Part shown: positions 42,586 to 53,000 of the stretch, in pieces
Layout: each line of letters starts with the position of its first letter
Numbering within the stretch: position 1 is the first letter of the stretch
NCBI GenBank assembly: GCA_009602735.1
Contig: WELA01009392.1
Coordinates: forward strand, 1 to 62,293
Source of the DNA: Mesotaenium endlicherianum
Lineage: Eukaryota > Streptophyta > Zygnematophyceae > Zygnematales > Mesotaeniaceae
Length of the DNA: 62,293 bases
Direction: 5' to 3'
The notes under the pieces: model-generated
The model's input: the letters and a program-made list of their open reading frames with translations, nothing else
Databases searched by the model: none
Told to the model about the DNA's origin: nothing
Translations under genes and position numbers: made by a program

Positions 42586-45189
42586 CTTAGCCTGCATGCA
42601 GACCTTGTGACGGTTTTGCGTGTGCGCTTTAGCCTTTTGGTTGGCGTGCACGCACTCGTGGCAAGATACCCATATTCCTATTGCTGTGGCAACTCCCTAT
42701 TACGAGGCTGTTGTTAAGCTGTCAAGCTTACTTGGTGTGGCCAGCTTACTCGGCGTGGCTTGACTTGGCCATCGCCAAGCGATTGGTTATGTCAGCTCTG
42801 CCTAACTTGGCAAAGCTAAGCTAGCTGCTGGGTCAGCTTCCTTGACCTGGCAATTGCTGTCATGGACCTCTTGCAAGTCCTTGTAGGGTTCCGCTTTGCA
42901 GATGACTGCCAAACCCCACCCATCTTTGAGTGTCGATTTTGACTCGTCACCGCCACTCTCGTGTGGCTTAGACTTTGGCTCTCAATGTTGAGTGTGCAAA
43001 GGTCAGTCATTTGGTCAGTGAGTCAACGTCAACCTTCCGTACCTGGGCGGCAGTGACTTCGCCACGCATGTTGCGTCGTCAAACTGGTAACAGTAGCGAC
43101 AATCTCTTATATTGGAAATTTGTACAAGAGCTGCAAGTTGGTCGAGTGCTGATCATTGGAAACTCACACACAAACGACAACTTTCAATATCCCTCGTGGC
43201 TTCCGCCCGGCCACTATGGCCCAATTTGTCACAATTTTAGCGCTTCGGTATCGCTACGTAGCGCAGACTGCAGTGTAACCAAGTGTAATGCCTTTTTGTG
43301 CTTCCTTTTGTGGAATACTGGTGACAATTGTGTTGACCAGCATTGACGAGTCTAGTTTGAGAATCTGCGAGAGCCATCAGAAGCAGCTAGTTTGAAATGG
43401 TTTGGAGCTTGGGGTGGAAACTGGCGCTAGTTTTACAAATTTGTTAATTTAAGCACCTTGTATTTTAAATCCTTTCACTAATTTTCCCGAGTTTGATTTC
43501 AAGTCGCTATTGAGATATGTTTATTGGATTCAAGGGCCCTAATGCAGTAAAAAATTTGAGATTTTGATTTCAGGTTGCTATTTTTAGTCTTCAAATTTAG
43601 GGCGCTATTTCACCCAAATTTTCGAGGGGAGTTCCCGCCCTATGGTTTGGAGTCTGGACTCATGGGATCACATGGGATTTTGTGGGATGCGCGTTGAGAG
43701 CAGGGCAAGATTGTAGAATTTTTTGAAGGGGCAGTGGCGCAATGTAACCAGGTTGACATGTAAGCTATCTTAGTGGGAGGCAATGCAAGGCCTACTTTCC
43801 AACAATATCGCTAAATTTCGCCAGATTTCGCAGGCTTGATCGTTCACTGAGTGCAGGTTCACACTGCTGCTCCTCAACTCAAGCTTGTAGCTTTCGTGGC
43901 ATTGTTTCGAATAGGTGCAACTTAACGTGACTTGGAGGTAAGAGAGTGACCATAAATTTGGATGGACCTTGATTTGCCTTTGATCCACCTTTTTTCAACT
44001 CAATTGCATCAACGTGACAAACCTAGAGATTCACCTAGTGCCATGGGTGCTAACTCTGAATTGGAGGGGCCGTTTTGCGAACAGATTCATATTAATGGCC
44101 CTTTTTCATGGGAGGCGACGAAGCACTATGTCAAAGCTGGGCTATTACCACTATGCTACCTAATCTAAGACCACGAAGACACTACTTGCTAACCTACGCA
44201 ACTTATTACTCAGGAAAGCAATCATCAAACTAGTTCAAGAAAGTATTGCTAGTGTACGGTGGTTCTTTGTCAACACGAAGTATGACGCACTAAGTTACTT
44301 TGTTTTGAGGTTTCTTAGGACCTCCAATATCTATCACATCTCACACAATCCCACAGGGCCATTGCAAGGATCTCTTCAAAATTCAGATGAGTATAGCTCG
44401 GGTAATACAACGTCAGCCTTTGTAGGCGACCAGCGGGTGCAAATGGATGGAGTGCACGAGAAGTGCAAAATAGTTTACGAGAACAAAGTTATCAGTATAA
44501 AGTCTCAACTAGTGAGAACCATGTGCTTGGCCCCCAAGCACTGTCTTTAAGTACTATGCCTGTTGATCTTTTAGGAGCATAATGATGAATTAACCTTGGC
44601 CAATGACCGACATGAATAAGTCTAACATGCACATGCACTTCCTTTTGTGACTGCCTGTCAGTCACAACAACAATAGAGCATGGGGCATGGGAGATGTAGG
44701 ACGTTACATCCCCTAGCACCGCGTCCTCCACGGCACACACAATGTCTCGGAGGCGCTGCATTACTTTTGCTTTTAGGAGAAAAAACCGCCTGTGCGATTG
44801 ACAAAGCATCGAGGGCCTCCTTCTTTCAGACCCACGCAGAAGCAGGAGCCCCTTCTCGTTTTGGACACATGCAAACCAAAATAGTGAGATCAGATTGGCA
44901 AGTTCAATCAGATATTCCACCCGCGCATGGCACGTCCACCTGCAGCACTGCCCCTTGCTAAAGAAAGTGACGAGTGGTACACCTGTTCTCTCTCGTCATT
45001 TCCTCCCCTGGCACGTTCTCCAAGCCCACCCTTCGAGTTTCAGACATAGACGCGGAGGAGGTAAGGCGGGTCCTGGCGCCTGGTACTACATGGAGATGGC
45101 ACTAACGACGACTTGCAGTCGCAAAGCACGCCATTCCAGCGAGGTTGTTCCTACTTATTACTTCACAGAAGGGCTGGCCAGGCAACCTT
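42586..45189. other. Intergenic
   Basis: No gene is supportable. It is locally rich in GCTTGGC-type words (42640-42850) and AT-rich at 43430-43620. The last exon(s) of the PrmC gene may lie in the right part, but I could not identify them. Confidence 0.45.
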
Positions 45190-48100
45190 CCAGAAGCTCC
45201 ACCACATTGGCGCTTGTTCGCCCGCATTCGTCTGAACACAGCACGGCACATGCGCACACATTAGAGAGTTTGACCTCTGCACGCACACGGATACGACACA
45301 AATGCATGTAAAGAAACAGAAACATGTACTTATGCAATCACTCTGGCGAGTGCACATACTTGGGAGGCAACCCCATATCACCAAGACACACTTTCCAGTT
45401 TTCAGTGCTGCAGAGTCCAAGAGTCGTACTGCGTGGCACCCAGGCCGAGGGGATCGTGGATCGTGGAGGTGGATGGGAAGGAAGCACGCCGCCTGCTTTG
45501 CGGCAGGAGCTTCTCTGAACAAGACAGTACAGAGCTGGAGCGCGCAGCAGTGAAATCAGAGTAACATCACCACAGTGGAGACGGAAGGATCATACTCGGC
45601 CGCCTTGGTATACTCGGCAGCTCTTCTGTTCTCGTGGGCCCTCTGGCATGACATGCTCCACACACGCCCAAAAAGAGGACATACACACGGGTGAAGATGC
45701 CGTGTTGGCGAGCATGCGTAAGCGGGACCTCCAGAAGCTCACCTCCATAAGCTCATCTCCAGAAGCTCACCTCGAGAGCGAGGAAGCTCACGGGCCGCAG
45801 GGCGCGCGCGCAGCCGGCGCACAGCTGCCGGAAGTTATCCAGGCCGTCGGCGGGCCTCCCATCCAGCGCCGGGTGCGGCTCGTGGCGCCCCACCTCCGGC
45901 TGCAGGCCCGGGAGGTGCTCGGAGGGGATGTAAGGGGGGTTGCTCAGAATGCCGCACACGCGGCCCATCACGCCCTCCACGCCCTCCAGCAGCTCCAGCC
46001 AGCTGCCCCTGAGGATGCGCACTTGCTCCTGCGGGAGGAAAAGTCAGGTTGAGGGCCTAGGCTTTGGGCTCTGCGGCTAAGGCCAAGGCTTCCAGCCAGC
46101 TGCCCTTGCCGACGTGCGCACATTCCCTCGATCAGAATGCACGGAAGGGCTTTGAAGATTAGGGCTAGCTTTACGCCCAAGGGCTCCAATCAGCGGCCCT
46201 CGCCGAGGCTTTCCTGCTATTGGAAAGTCGGGGTTTAAGGTTGGGGTTGATAGGCTGAGGCCAAAGGGTCCAGCCAACTGCCCTCGCGGACATGTATGCG
46301 CTCCTGATGGCGGTCAGTTGGAGATTAGGGTTCTGGCGCAACGCCAAGGGCTCCAGCCAGCTGCCCTCCTGGACGTGCACGCGCTCCTGTGAGTGGGAGC
46401 AGTGAGGGGTTAAGGGAACGGTGCTCAACGCCAAGGGCTAGAAACGTGCGTTTCTTGGGGCTCAGGTTGAACATGCGATTCTCTTGGGTCTAGGCTCTTT
46501 CACTCGCCACTATTATTGCTTTTTCAATAAGGAAAGTCAGTAGATTGAGTAAATGTGTTTGACGGTGAGAAGCAAATAGTGAGCGGCGCGTGTTGCTCGC
46601 TCGCGCGTGGCAGTCACGCGGTATTGACATGAAGGCACCATGCCATCCCTGCACTTTTGGTTGTTAGGGTTTGCAATAGTAGGGTTGGGCCAAAGGTAAG
46701 AAGTCGAGCTCCCTCTTCTAAGCTCCTATGCTTTAGTGCTTCTCTTGAGCGATAGAGTAATACACAAATTAGGACGGAGGTGTTTCGGAGTGACAACCGT
46801 TAGATCTTGCCATCGTGCTCAGGCGACATGCACGAGTGACGGGCTTGACGAGCGGTTGGCAGCAGTTCAAGCTGGAGACTGCTGGACCTCAAGAGCTGGA
46901 GATCAGACATTATACGCCAACTAGTTAGGAAGTGCACGCAAGCGTGCGCTGGTGCCTGGGCGTCGAGTGCACGTGTGCAGTAAACTGGAGGACTGCTCAT
47001 TGCCAAGGGAGGCGAGCAAGCAACACGTCACCCAGAGTGCTCACAGCAGAGCGGGACAGGAACCAGCACCACATTCCGCCAGCATGGCCCAGAGGGCTCC
47101 CTCGAGCTTGACGTGCTCGAGCGGAGAGATATCACTAGAGGCATTACTCGCTACTGAGCGCTTCAAGCTTCCAGAGGAGTGCTGGACACTCCTGCTCCCT
47201 TCGAGGGCCTTGCTTGCCAGGCCTGGCTGGCCCTGCAAAGAGCCAGCCAGCTGCATAAGCCCCAAGGCGCAGGGTTTAAGAGGTCCCGAGCACCCTCACG
47301 CGTCCCTCTTCAGCTTCCACCCACACCAACAAAAGGCATCCGGGTTGGACCTGAGAGCAGACATGGGGGGGGGGGCNNNNNNNNNNNNNNNNNNNNNNNN
47401 NNNNNNNNNNNNNNNNNNNNNNNNNNNNNNNNNNNNNNNNNNNNNNNNNNNNNNNNNNNNNNNNNNNNNNNNNNNNNNNNNNNNNNNNNNNNNNNNNNNN
47501 NNNNNNNNNNNNNNNNNNNNNNNNNNNNNNNNNNNNNNNNNNNNNNNNNNNNNNNNNNNNNNNNNNNNNNNNNNNNNNNNNNNNNNNNNNNNNNNNNNNN
47601 NNNNNNNNNNNNNNNNNNNNNNNNNNNNNNNNNNNNNNNNNNNNNNNNNNNNNNNNNNNNNNNNNNNNNNNNNNNNNNNNNNNNNNNNNNNNNNNNNNNN
47701 NNNNNNNNNNNNNNNNNNNNNNNNNNNNNNNNNNNNNNNNNNNNNNNNNNNNNNNNNNNNNNNNNNNNNNNNNNNNNNNNNNNNNNNNNNNNNNNNNNNN
47801 NNNNNNNNNNNNNNNNNNNNNNNNNNNNNNNNNNNNNNNNNNNNNNNNNNNNNNNNNNNNNNNNNNNNNNNNNNNNNNNNNNNNNNNNNNNNNNNNNNNN
47901 NNNNNNNNNNNNNNNNNNNNNNNNNNNNNNNNNNNNNNNNNNNNNNNNNNNNNNNNNNNNNNNNNNNNNNNNNNNNNNNNNNNNNNNNNNNNNNNNNNNN
48001 NNNNNNNNNNNNNNNNNNNNNNNNNNNNNNNNNNNNNNNNNNNNNNNNNNNNNNNNNNNNNNNNNNNNNNNNNNNNNNNNNNNNNNNNNNNNNNNNNNNN

Positions 48101-49432
48101 NNNNNNNNNNNNNNCCTCACGCACCCATTTCCAGCTTTATCTCACAGCAACAGAGGCATCTTGGTTGGGTAAGACGTTTGGAGGGGAAGCGGGGCGGGGG
48201 AAGGGGGGAAGGAGGGGGAGGAGGGGAAGTGTGGCGCGGGTAGTGTAGGGTGGCAGCCCCCACCTCCAGCTTCAGCCTGCGCACGTTGAAAGCCGCACCG
48301 GCAACCGGCGCCGGGTTCGCGTCGACAGTGTACACGCACCCCGCCTCCGGCAGCCCCAGCGCCAGCCCCACGGCGATGGCGCCGCTGCCCGTGCCCAGGT
48401 CCGCCCACACGCCGCGCGCCAGCTCAGGGTGCGCGCGCGCCGCCTCCTGCGCCAGCCCCGTTTCGGGCTGTGGGATGAGCACGCCCGGCTGGACGGCCAG
48501 GACCACGTTGCGCCAGTGGGCGGCTCTGACGAGGTACTGGAGGGGCCCGCGCGCCTCCACGCGATCCCGCCACGCCCGCCGGAGCTCGGCCAGGCTCGCT
48601 CTCAGGAGCACCCACACCCGGGCCTGCTGCTGCTGCTTCTGCTGCTGCAGCGGTGGCGGCGGCGGCGGGTCCCCTCCTTCACATCCCGACTCCCCCCGAG
48701 CCTGAGCCCGAGCCTAAGCCTGAGCCTGAGCCTGAAACACTACGACGTAGCTCTTGTTCCTTCCAGCTGCACTTTTGCCATGGCTGCCAGAGCTGCGAGG
48801 CCTCAGGCTCAGAGGACCCATCCTGCACGAGCTTCCCCTGGTAGCTGGTCACACTGTAGCCCCCATTAGAAGGGGACAGGAGAGAGGAGGGGTCCTCCGT
48901 CTGGAGGCGAGGTCTGACGGCATTCAGGTGAGCTTTCTTGTAAAAGGGAGCCTCGTCCAGCCGCAGCATCTTGCTTCGAGAAAGAGACGGCTGCCACGGA
49001 GTCGTCCAGGGTCCACTCTATCTCCCGCAAGAGCTCAGCAGATTCTGGCCCTCCGTCTTGCTCGGTGAAGCTGTCGAGGGTCCTGCTTGCTCTCTGCTGA
49101 GCCTCCAGCCGCAATTGCAGCAGGCTGTGGAGCGCAACAGCATGCTCTGCAGGTCTCTCAAAGAGGGGGGTCCTTATCTGCTCTGCCTCTTCTGCTACCA
49201 CACTCAATGGTTGTGCGCATACACTCGCTTGCCCAGCGACAACATCCCCCGCCCCACGCGCCCCAGAGAGGAACAAAGATCCCAGGTGCCTACGAACAGC
49301 AGTCCCTTGCCTGAAGATTGAGGAAAGGGGCGTTCTTGACCTCGAGGGTGGTCCTCGCGGAAGGTGTAAATCCGAAGGGGGGGCTTGATGTGGGAGTTGC
49401 GTGAGTGTCTTTGAGCTGGTTGAGGGAGGCAA
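45190..49432 (-). CDS. PrmC/HemK-type protein-(glutamine-N5) methyltransferase (spliced; contains gap)
   Basis: Methylates the GGQ glutamine of peptide-chain release factors using AdoMet; a plastid form is likely. Exons seen on minus: N-terminal exon about 48975-49432 (LHSLLQLRLEAQQRASRTLD, ELLREIEWTLDDSVA; true start not found, since the leftmost in-frame start is TTG); 48264 to about 48640 (LRASLAELRRAWRDRVEARG, PLQYLV, GVLIPQPETGL, AdoMet motif WADLGTGSGAIAVGLAL); 45771-46028 (RGSWLELL, catalytic ILSNPPYIPSEH, VGRHEPHPALDG, FLALE); and an exon beginning at 45231 (TNAGEQA). Phases match. After TNAGEQA the expected VVELLE lies one base out of frame, so a 1-base indel is present or the assembly is wrong. 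The end of the protein is not found. The intron 46029-48263 includes the N gap and junction copies. Confidence 0.75.
45731..45790 (-). repeat. Triplicated 5' splice site after PrmC exon 45771-46028
   Basis: In gene sense the exon end CTCGAG|GTGAGCTT is followed by GGAGATGAGCTTATGGAG|GTGAGCTT, a further donor-like copy 30 bases on. The exon itself contains GTGAGCTTCCTC just before. Thus four GTGAGCTT or ATGAGCTT units lie within 60 bases. Confidence 0.75.
45998..46440 (-). repeat. Tandem copies of the 3' splice site and first codons of a PrmC exon
   Basis: The authentic junction (CCCGCAG|GAGCAAGTGCGC, exon from 46028 downward, EQVRILRGSWLE) is preceded in the intron by four degraded copies near 46090-46130, 46168-46205, 46272-46310 and 46352-46395. 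The two outermost keep a CAG|GAGCGC acceptor and translate ERIHVREGSWLDPL and ERVHVQEGSWLEPL. The inner two have lost the acceptor. Spacers also share an ACGCCAAGGG-like word. Confidence 0.85.
47377..48114. other. Assembly gap (N run)
   Basis: 738 N bases, preceded by a G run, in the PrmC intron. ORFs that run through it are meaningless. Confidence 0.99.
48690..48740. repeat. Hexamer repeat (GAGCCT)n
   Basis: GAGCC(T/C) and AAGCCT units are repeated about eight times in the PrmC region, with a GGC/GCT run just before (48630-48670). Confidence 0.8.
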
Positions 49433-50066
49433 TGCTGCCTCACTTGCCCGTGTATGAGAGCCGGCAATTTAGCTCGGCTATGTATGAGCGACTCTGTGCT
49501 TGCCAAGGCGACACATCCTCTCCACTTGCTGTAGAAGACAGCAGGTGGGATATAAACTTGCATCACTATAAGGGCGCAGCCTCACCGAGCCCAACGATCA
49601 GAATTTATGTAGCTTCGAGAACTCCCGGCGATAGGCGCGTAACATGATACAGAAATGTAATTTCAGGCAACGCAAGCGCTTACCACAAATATTCGGTCCT
49701 CGCTGACTGTTAAGCTGTATGCATGTGGCAGGTTCACTGAAAGTTACAAAATAATATTTGCTGAGCTTTATACTCGCAGGGGTTGCTACGAGTACTTTTA
49801 TGTCTTTGCTCTCGAACACCCATTCGAAGTCACGAATGGACCCTCTCATGCACTCATGCACTTGCGGAAAAAAGCGTGAATGCTTGAGCGAGTCCCTTCT
49901 TAATTAATTACCTTAGGGCATTTATTTGTTGCTCCCAGCTTGATGGGTGTACTTTAAGCTGACAAACTTGACTGTTTATACGCCTTAATAATAATGCAGA
50001 TACTGTCTCCATCTTTCTAAAGGCACTGAGCTTCACCTGTAGCCATAAGCCATAAGCAGGGACAGG
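49433..50066. promoter_or_regulatory. Shared upstream region of divergent PrmC and RAD9 genes
   Basis: About 0.6 kb separates the two divergent genes, so it should hold both promoters. No TATA box stands out. GTAGCCATAAGCCATAAGC near 50040-50058 contains a tandem CATAAGC just before the RAD9 start. Confidence 0.45.
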
Positions 50067-53000
50067 ATGGAGTGTGTACTAGGAGGTAACCAAATTCGGG
50101 TAATCGCAAGAGCAGTACAATGCCTAGCTAAAGTTGCACAATCAGAACACATTACATTTGAGGCTGTCCCTGAAAGGGTAAGTTTTTGTCTTGTGTTGAA
50201 CGCACCTGAATATTTTGACTATCTAGGGCATACTTCGAAGCTAAATTGCTGGACCAAGGCTACTTTTTAAGTCTCCACAAGTTGGGAAAGCGTTGCTAAT
50301 GTTGATTGTACACTTTGATGCTGCTGTATAAGATGGTCAAATTTGGAACCTCATAATTAACTGCTGCTTAACATCCTTTGTCTTTTGTAATCATCTTTGC
50401 AGCTGCTGCTGAGGGCTTTGAACTTGTCAAAAACTGCTTTTCTTGCTATTTCCTTCAAGGCAGACTTCTTCGATCAGTATCAACGCACAACTAAGTCAGC
50501 CTCCTGTTGTGTTCTTGTGAAGGTAAGTCCGGTCATCTCTTTCGATGCGTAATTCTTCCGGAGGACCATGGATTTGTCATGTCTGACAGGGAAGTTGGCC
50601 CATGACTAGTACCCATATATAGAACATTGAAGAAATTGCACCCTTAGATGAAAGGACAAGCTGTACAATATCCAGTCCTCAATCCCCAGCGCCAGTTAAT
50701 ATATGTAGTTAGATTTCTGTGAAGCTCGGAGTTCATGCATCTGGCGCAAGCATCACTTCGAGAATCTGAAGGCACTTGACAGATTGTGATTGTGAACCCG
50801 TGCTCAATTTGCACAGCAATTGCTCTAGAAGTATGAGATAGAGCATGGTTGGTACATATTGGCAATCATCTTGAGAGGATCCATCCTTTGAGAGGGTGGC
50901 AGTCGTTAGTGAGGGAATCATCATGTCAGAGTAATTTATGTAGTGGTTTGTTCAAATTGGGTAGAGGGTGACATAGTGTGCCTTCTGGGAGCTAAATGCT
51001 GGAACTGTGTTGACCAGCGTGGCCACTGATTTTTGCTTACTATTTCTTGACTTGCACCCATTGCAGTCGGTGCTGACAGTTTTTCGTACTCCTGCAAGCA
51101 ACATGGACTCACTGACCATCACTCTTGATGGGCCAGAAGCTGAGAAGATCCGATGGCGGATAGAATGCATAAGTGGTAAGATGATAATTTTTTCAACTGG
51201 GAAGACGTTTGAATGTCTCATGAAACCCATGAATTCAGATCAATCCCTCATTTAGTTGATGCAAGGGCAATCTATCCTTGGGTCTAGTTTCTTTTGCATA
51301 TAAGCGTACAGTCCATTGGAAAAATTAAAGTGCTTCATGAGTGCCCTGCTTATTAGTACAAATTTCATATAAAGGTGGGGGATGCCTGTCCTTATTTGAT
51401 TGTCAAAGCTTTGAAGGCCACTTTCTTTCGAACATTACCCAATGTATTCAGGTTCTGTCAGAAGCCTGTCACTATGTAAATTCACGAAACCCCTCAGTAA
51501 TGCTGCGACCTCATTGTAATCGACCACCACTTTGTACTTCCTTTGGCTCGTTCAGGCATCAGGAAGACGTATTGGATATCCTGCATACATGACCAGGAGA
51601 TCCTGTCAGCTTCAGTCGACCGCGCATCATTCCCCAGCCACCTCGTTGTGAAGCCTCGAGACTTGGCCCGTCTTCTTGGCAACTTTCAATCGTCACTGGG
51701 AGAAATTACTTTGATTGCTACAGAGCCAATGACTGGGTCTGCAGAGAGTGAGTCGGGCCCTCCTGAGGCAAAAGCAGTTGAGCTCCGAAGCTTTCTTGAT
51801 CCAAGCAAGCGTACGTATACTGGAAACTCAAGCACCTTAGTCTGTACCTCTGCATAATTCTTGTGTTTTCCCTCCCTACCTTCACCAGTTCAAGCTTGAA
51901 GTGAAGAAATTGCCTCTTGGTTCAGATAACTAGCTGTGCATGTCATTAAAATTTTCAGTGATGGACTTTGCCAGCATGGCCGCATGAAGTGCACCTGGCA
52001 GTAGAAGCAGCAGGAGCCACAACAGTGAGCATTTTAACAAGTAATGTTCACTCCATGTAGCCGAGCTTGCTTCGTATATTGTTCTGCTTAGAAACTTGGA
52101 AAGATGAACTCAAAAAGATAAGCTTTCGTTTCAATACTTCTACAGCTGATGGGTAATTCTCATAACATCTTGGCAGCTGCTCCTGAAGCGGGCAACCTGC
52201 ATACTCAGCTATGGCTAGACCCGTCAGAAGAGCTGCAGTCTTACCACCACGTTGGTGAGGCCACAGACGTCACTTTCTCCATCAAAGAGCTCAAGGTATG
52301 TATCTTTTGATGTCATTTGCTTGCTTGAGCCTTCACAAGTTCAGGTAATGGAAGCATTTTCATGTGTGCTCAAGAACATGTCGAAGTCCAAGTGTGGCCC
52401 CCAATCTGCTTTCCACTCCGGTCTTTGTAGAAAGCGGGAAAAGGGAAACATCTTGCTGGGACTAAAGTGGACAAAAAAGACCAGAGAGGAACTGCGCTGT
52501 CTTCTCACAACTATTTGAACGTGTTTGCGTGAAGGCATTCATGGCATTCTGTGAAGGGTCAGAGGCTGACATCAGGATGTACTTTGACAAGGCTGGCGCG
52601 TGAGTGCCTCCTTTTTACCTGCTTAGCATTCTGTTGAATGGAGCAATGCTTACTTCAGCAGAAGCGTCTCTGTCTTTGACAATTGCAAATGCGAAAATGT
52701 GTGGGTGTGTGTGTGCTCACATAGTGTGCGTGTATATCCAAACGTAGCAAGTTTTGCGCCAACAGGTTTTTCTCCAGATGTTTTGGGTTTCCTGCAAAAC
52801 TCCGTAGCTTCTCTGTAGCTTCTTGAGCCTCTCACATTGACATTCATATGTCAATGTCACGGCAAGAACTTGTGGTCCGCTTGCTTGCACCATACCAATA
52901 TCTCTCTTCCCCTGTGTCTAGTCCTGACACGTACAAGTGTGCGTGTCTGAACGCGACCCTACTGCAGGCCAGTCCTCTTTGTGCCCCGGCTTGGAGGGGA

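Noticed and set aside
44492-44920. Minus-strand ORF considered as the PrmC C-terminal exon
   Set aside because: Lacks the D-x-x-G-x-x-R-F-V ending of the family and no phase match could be shown.
46952-48243. Long ORFs crossing the N run
   Set aside because: Artefact of translating unknown bases.
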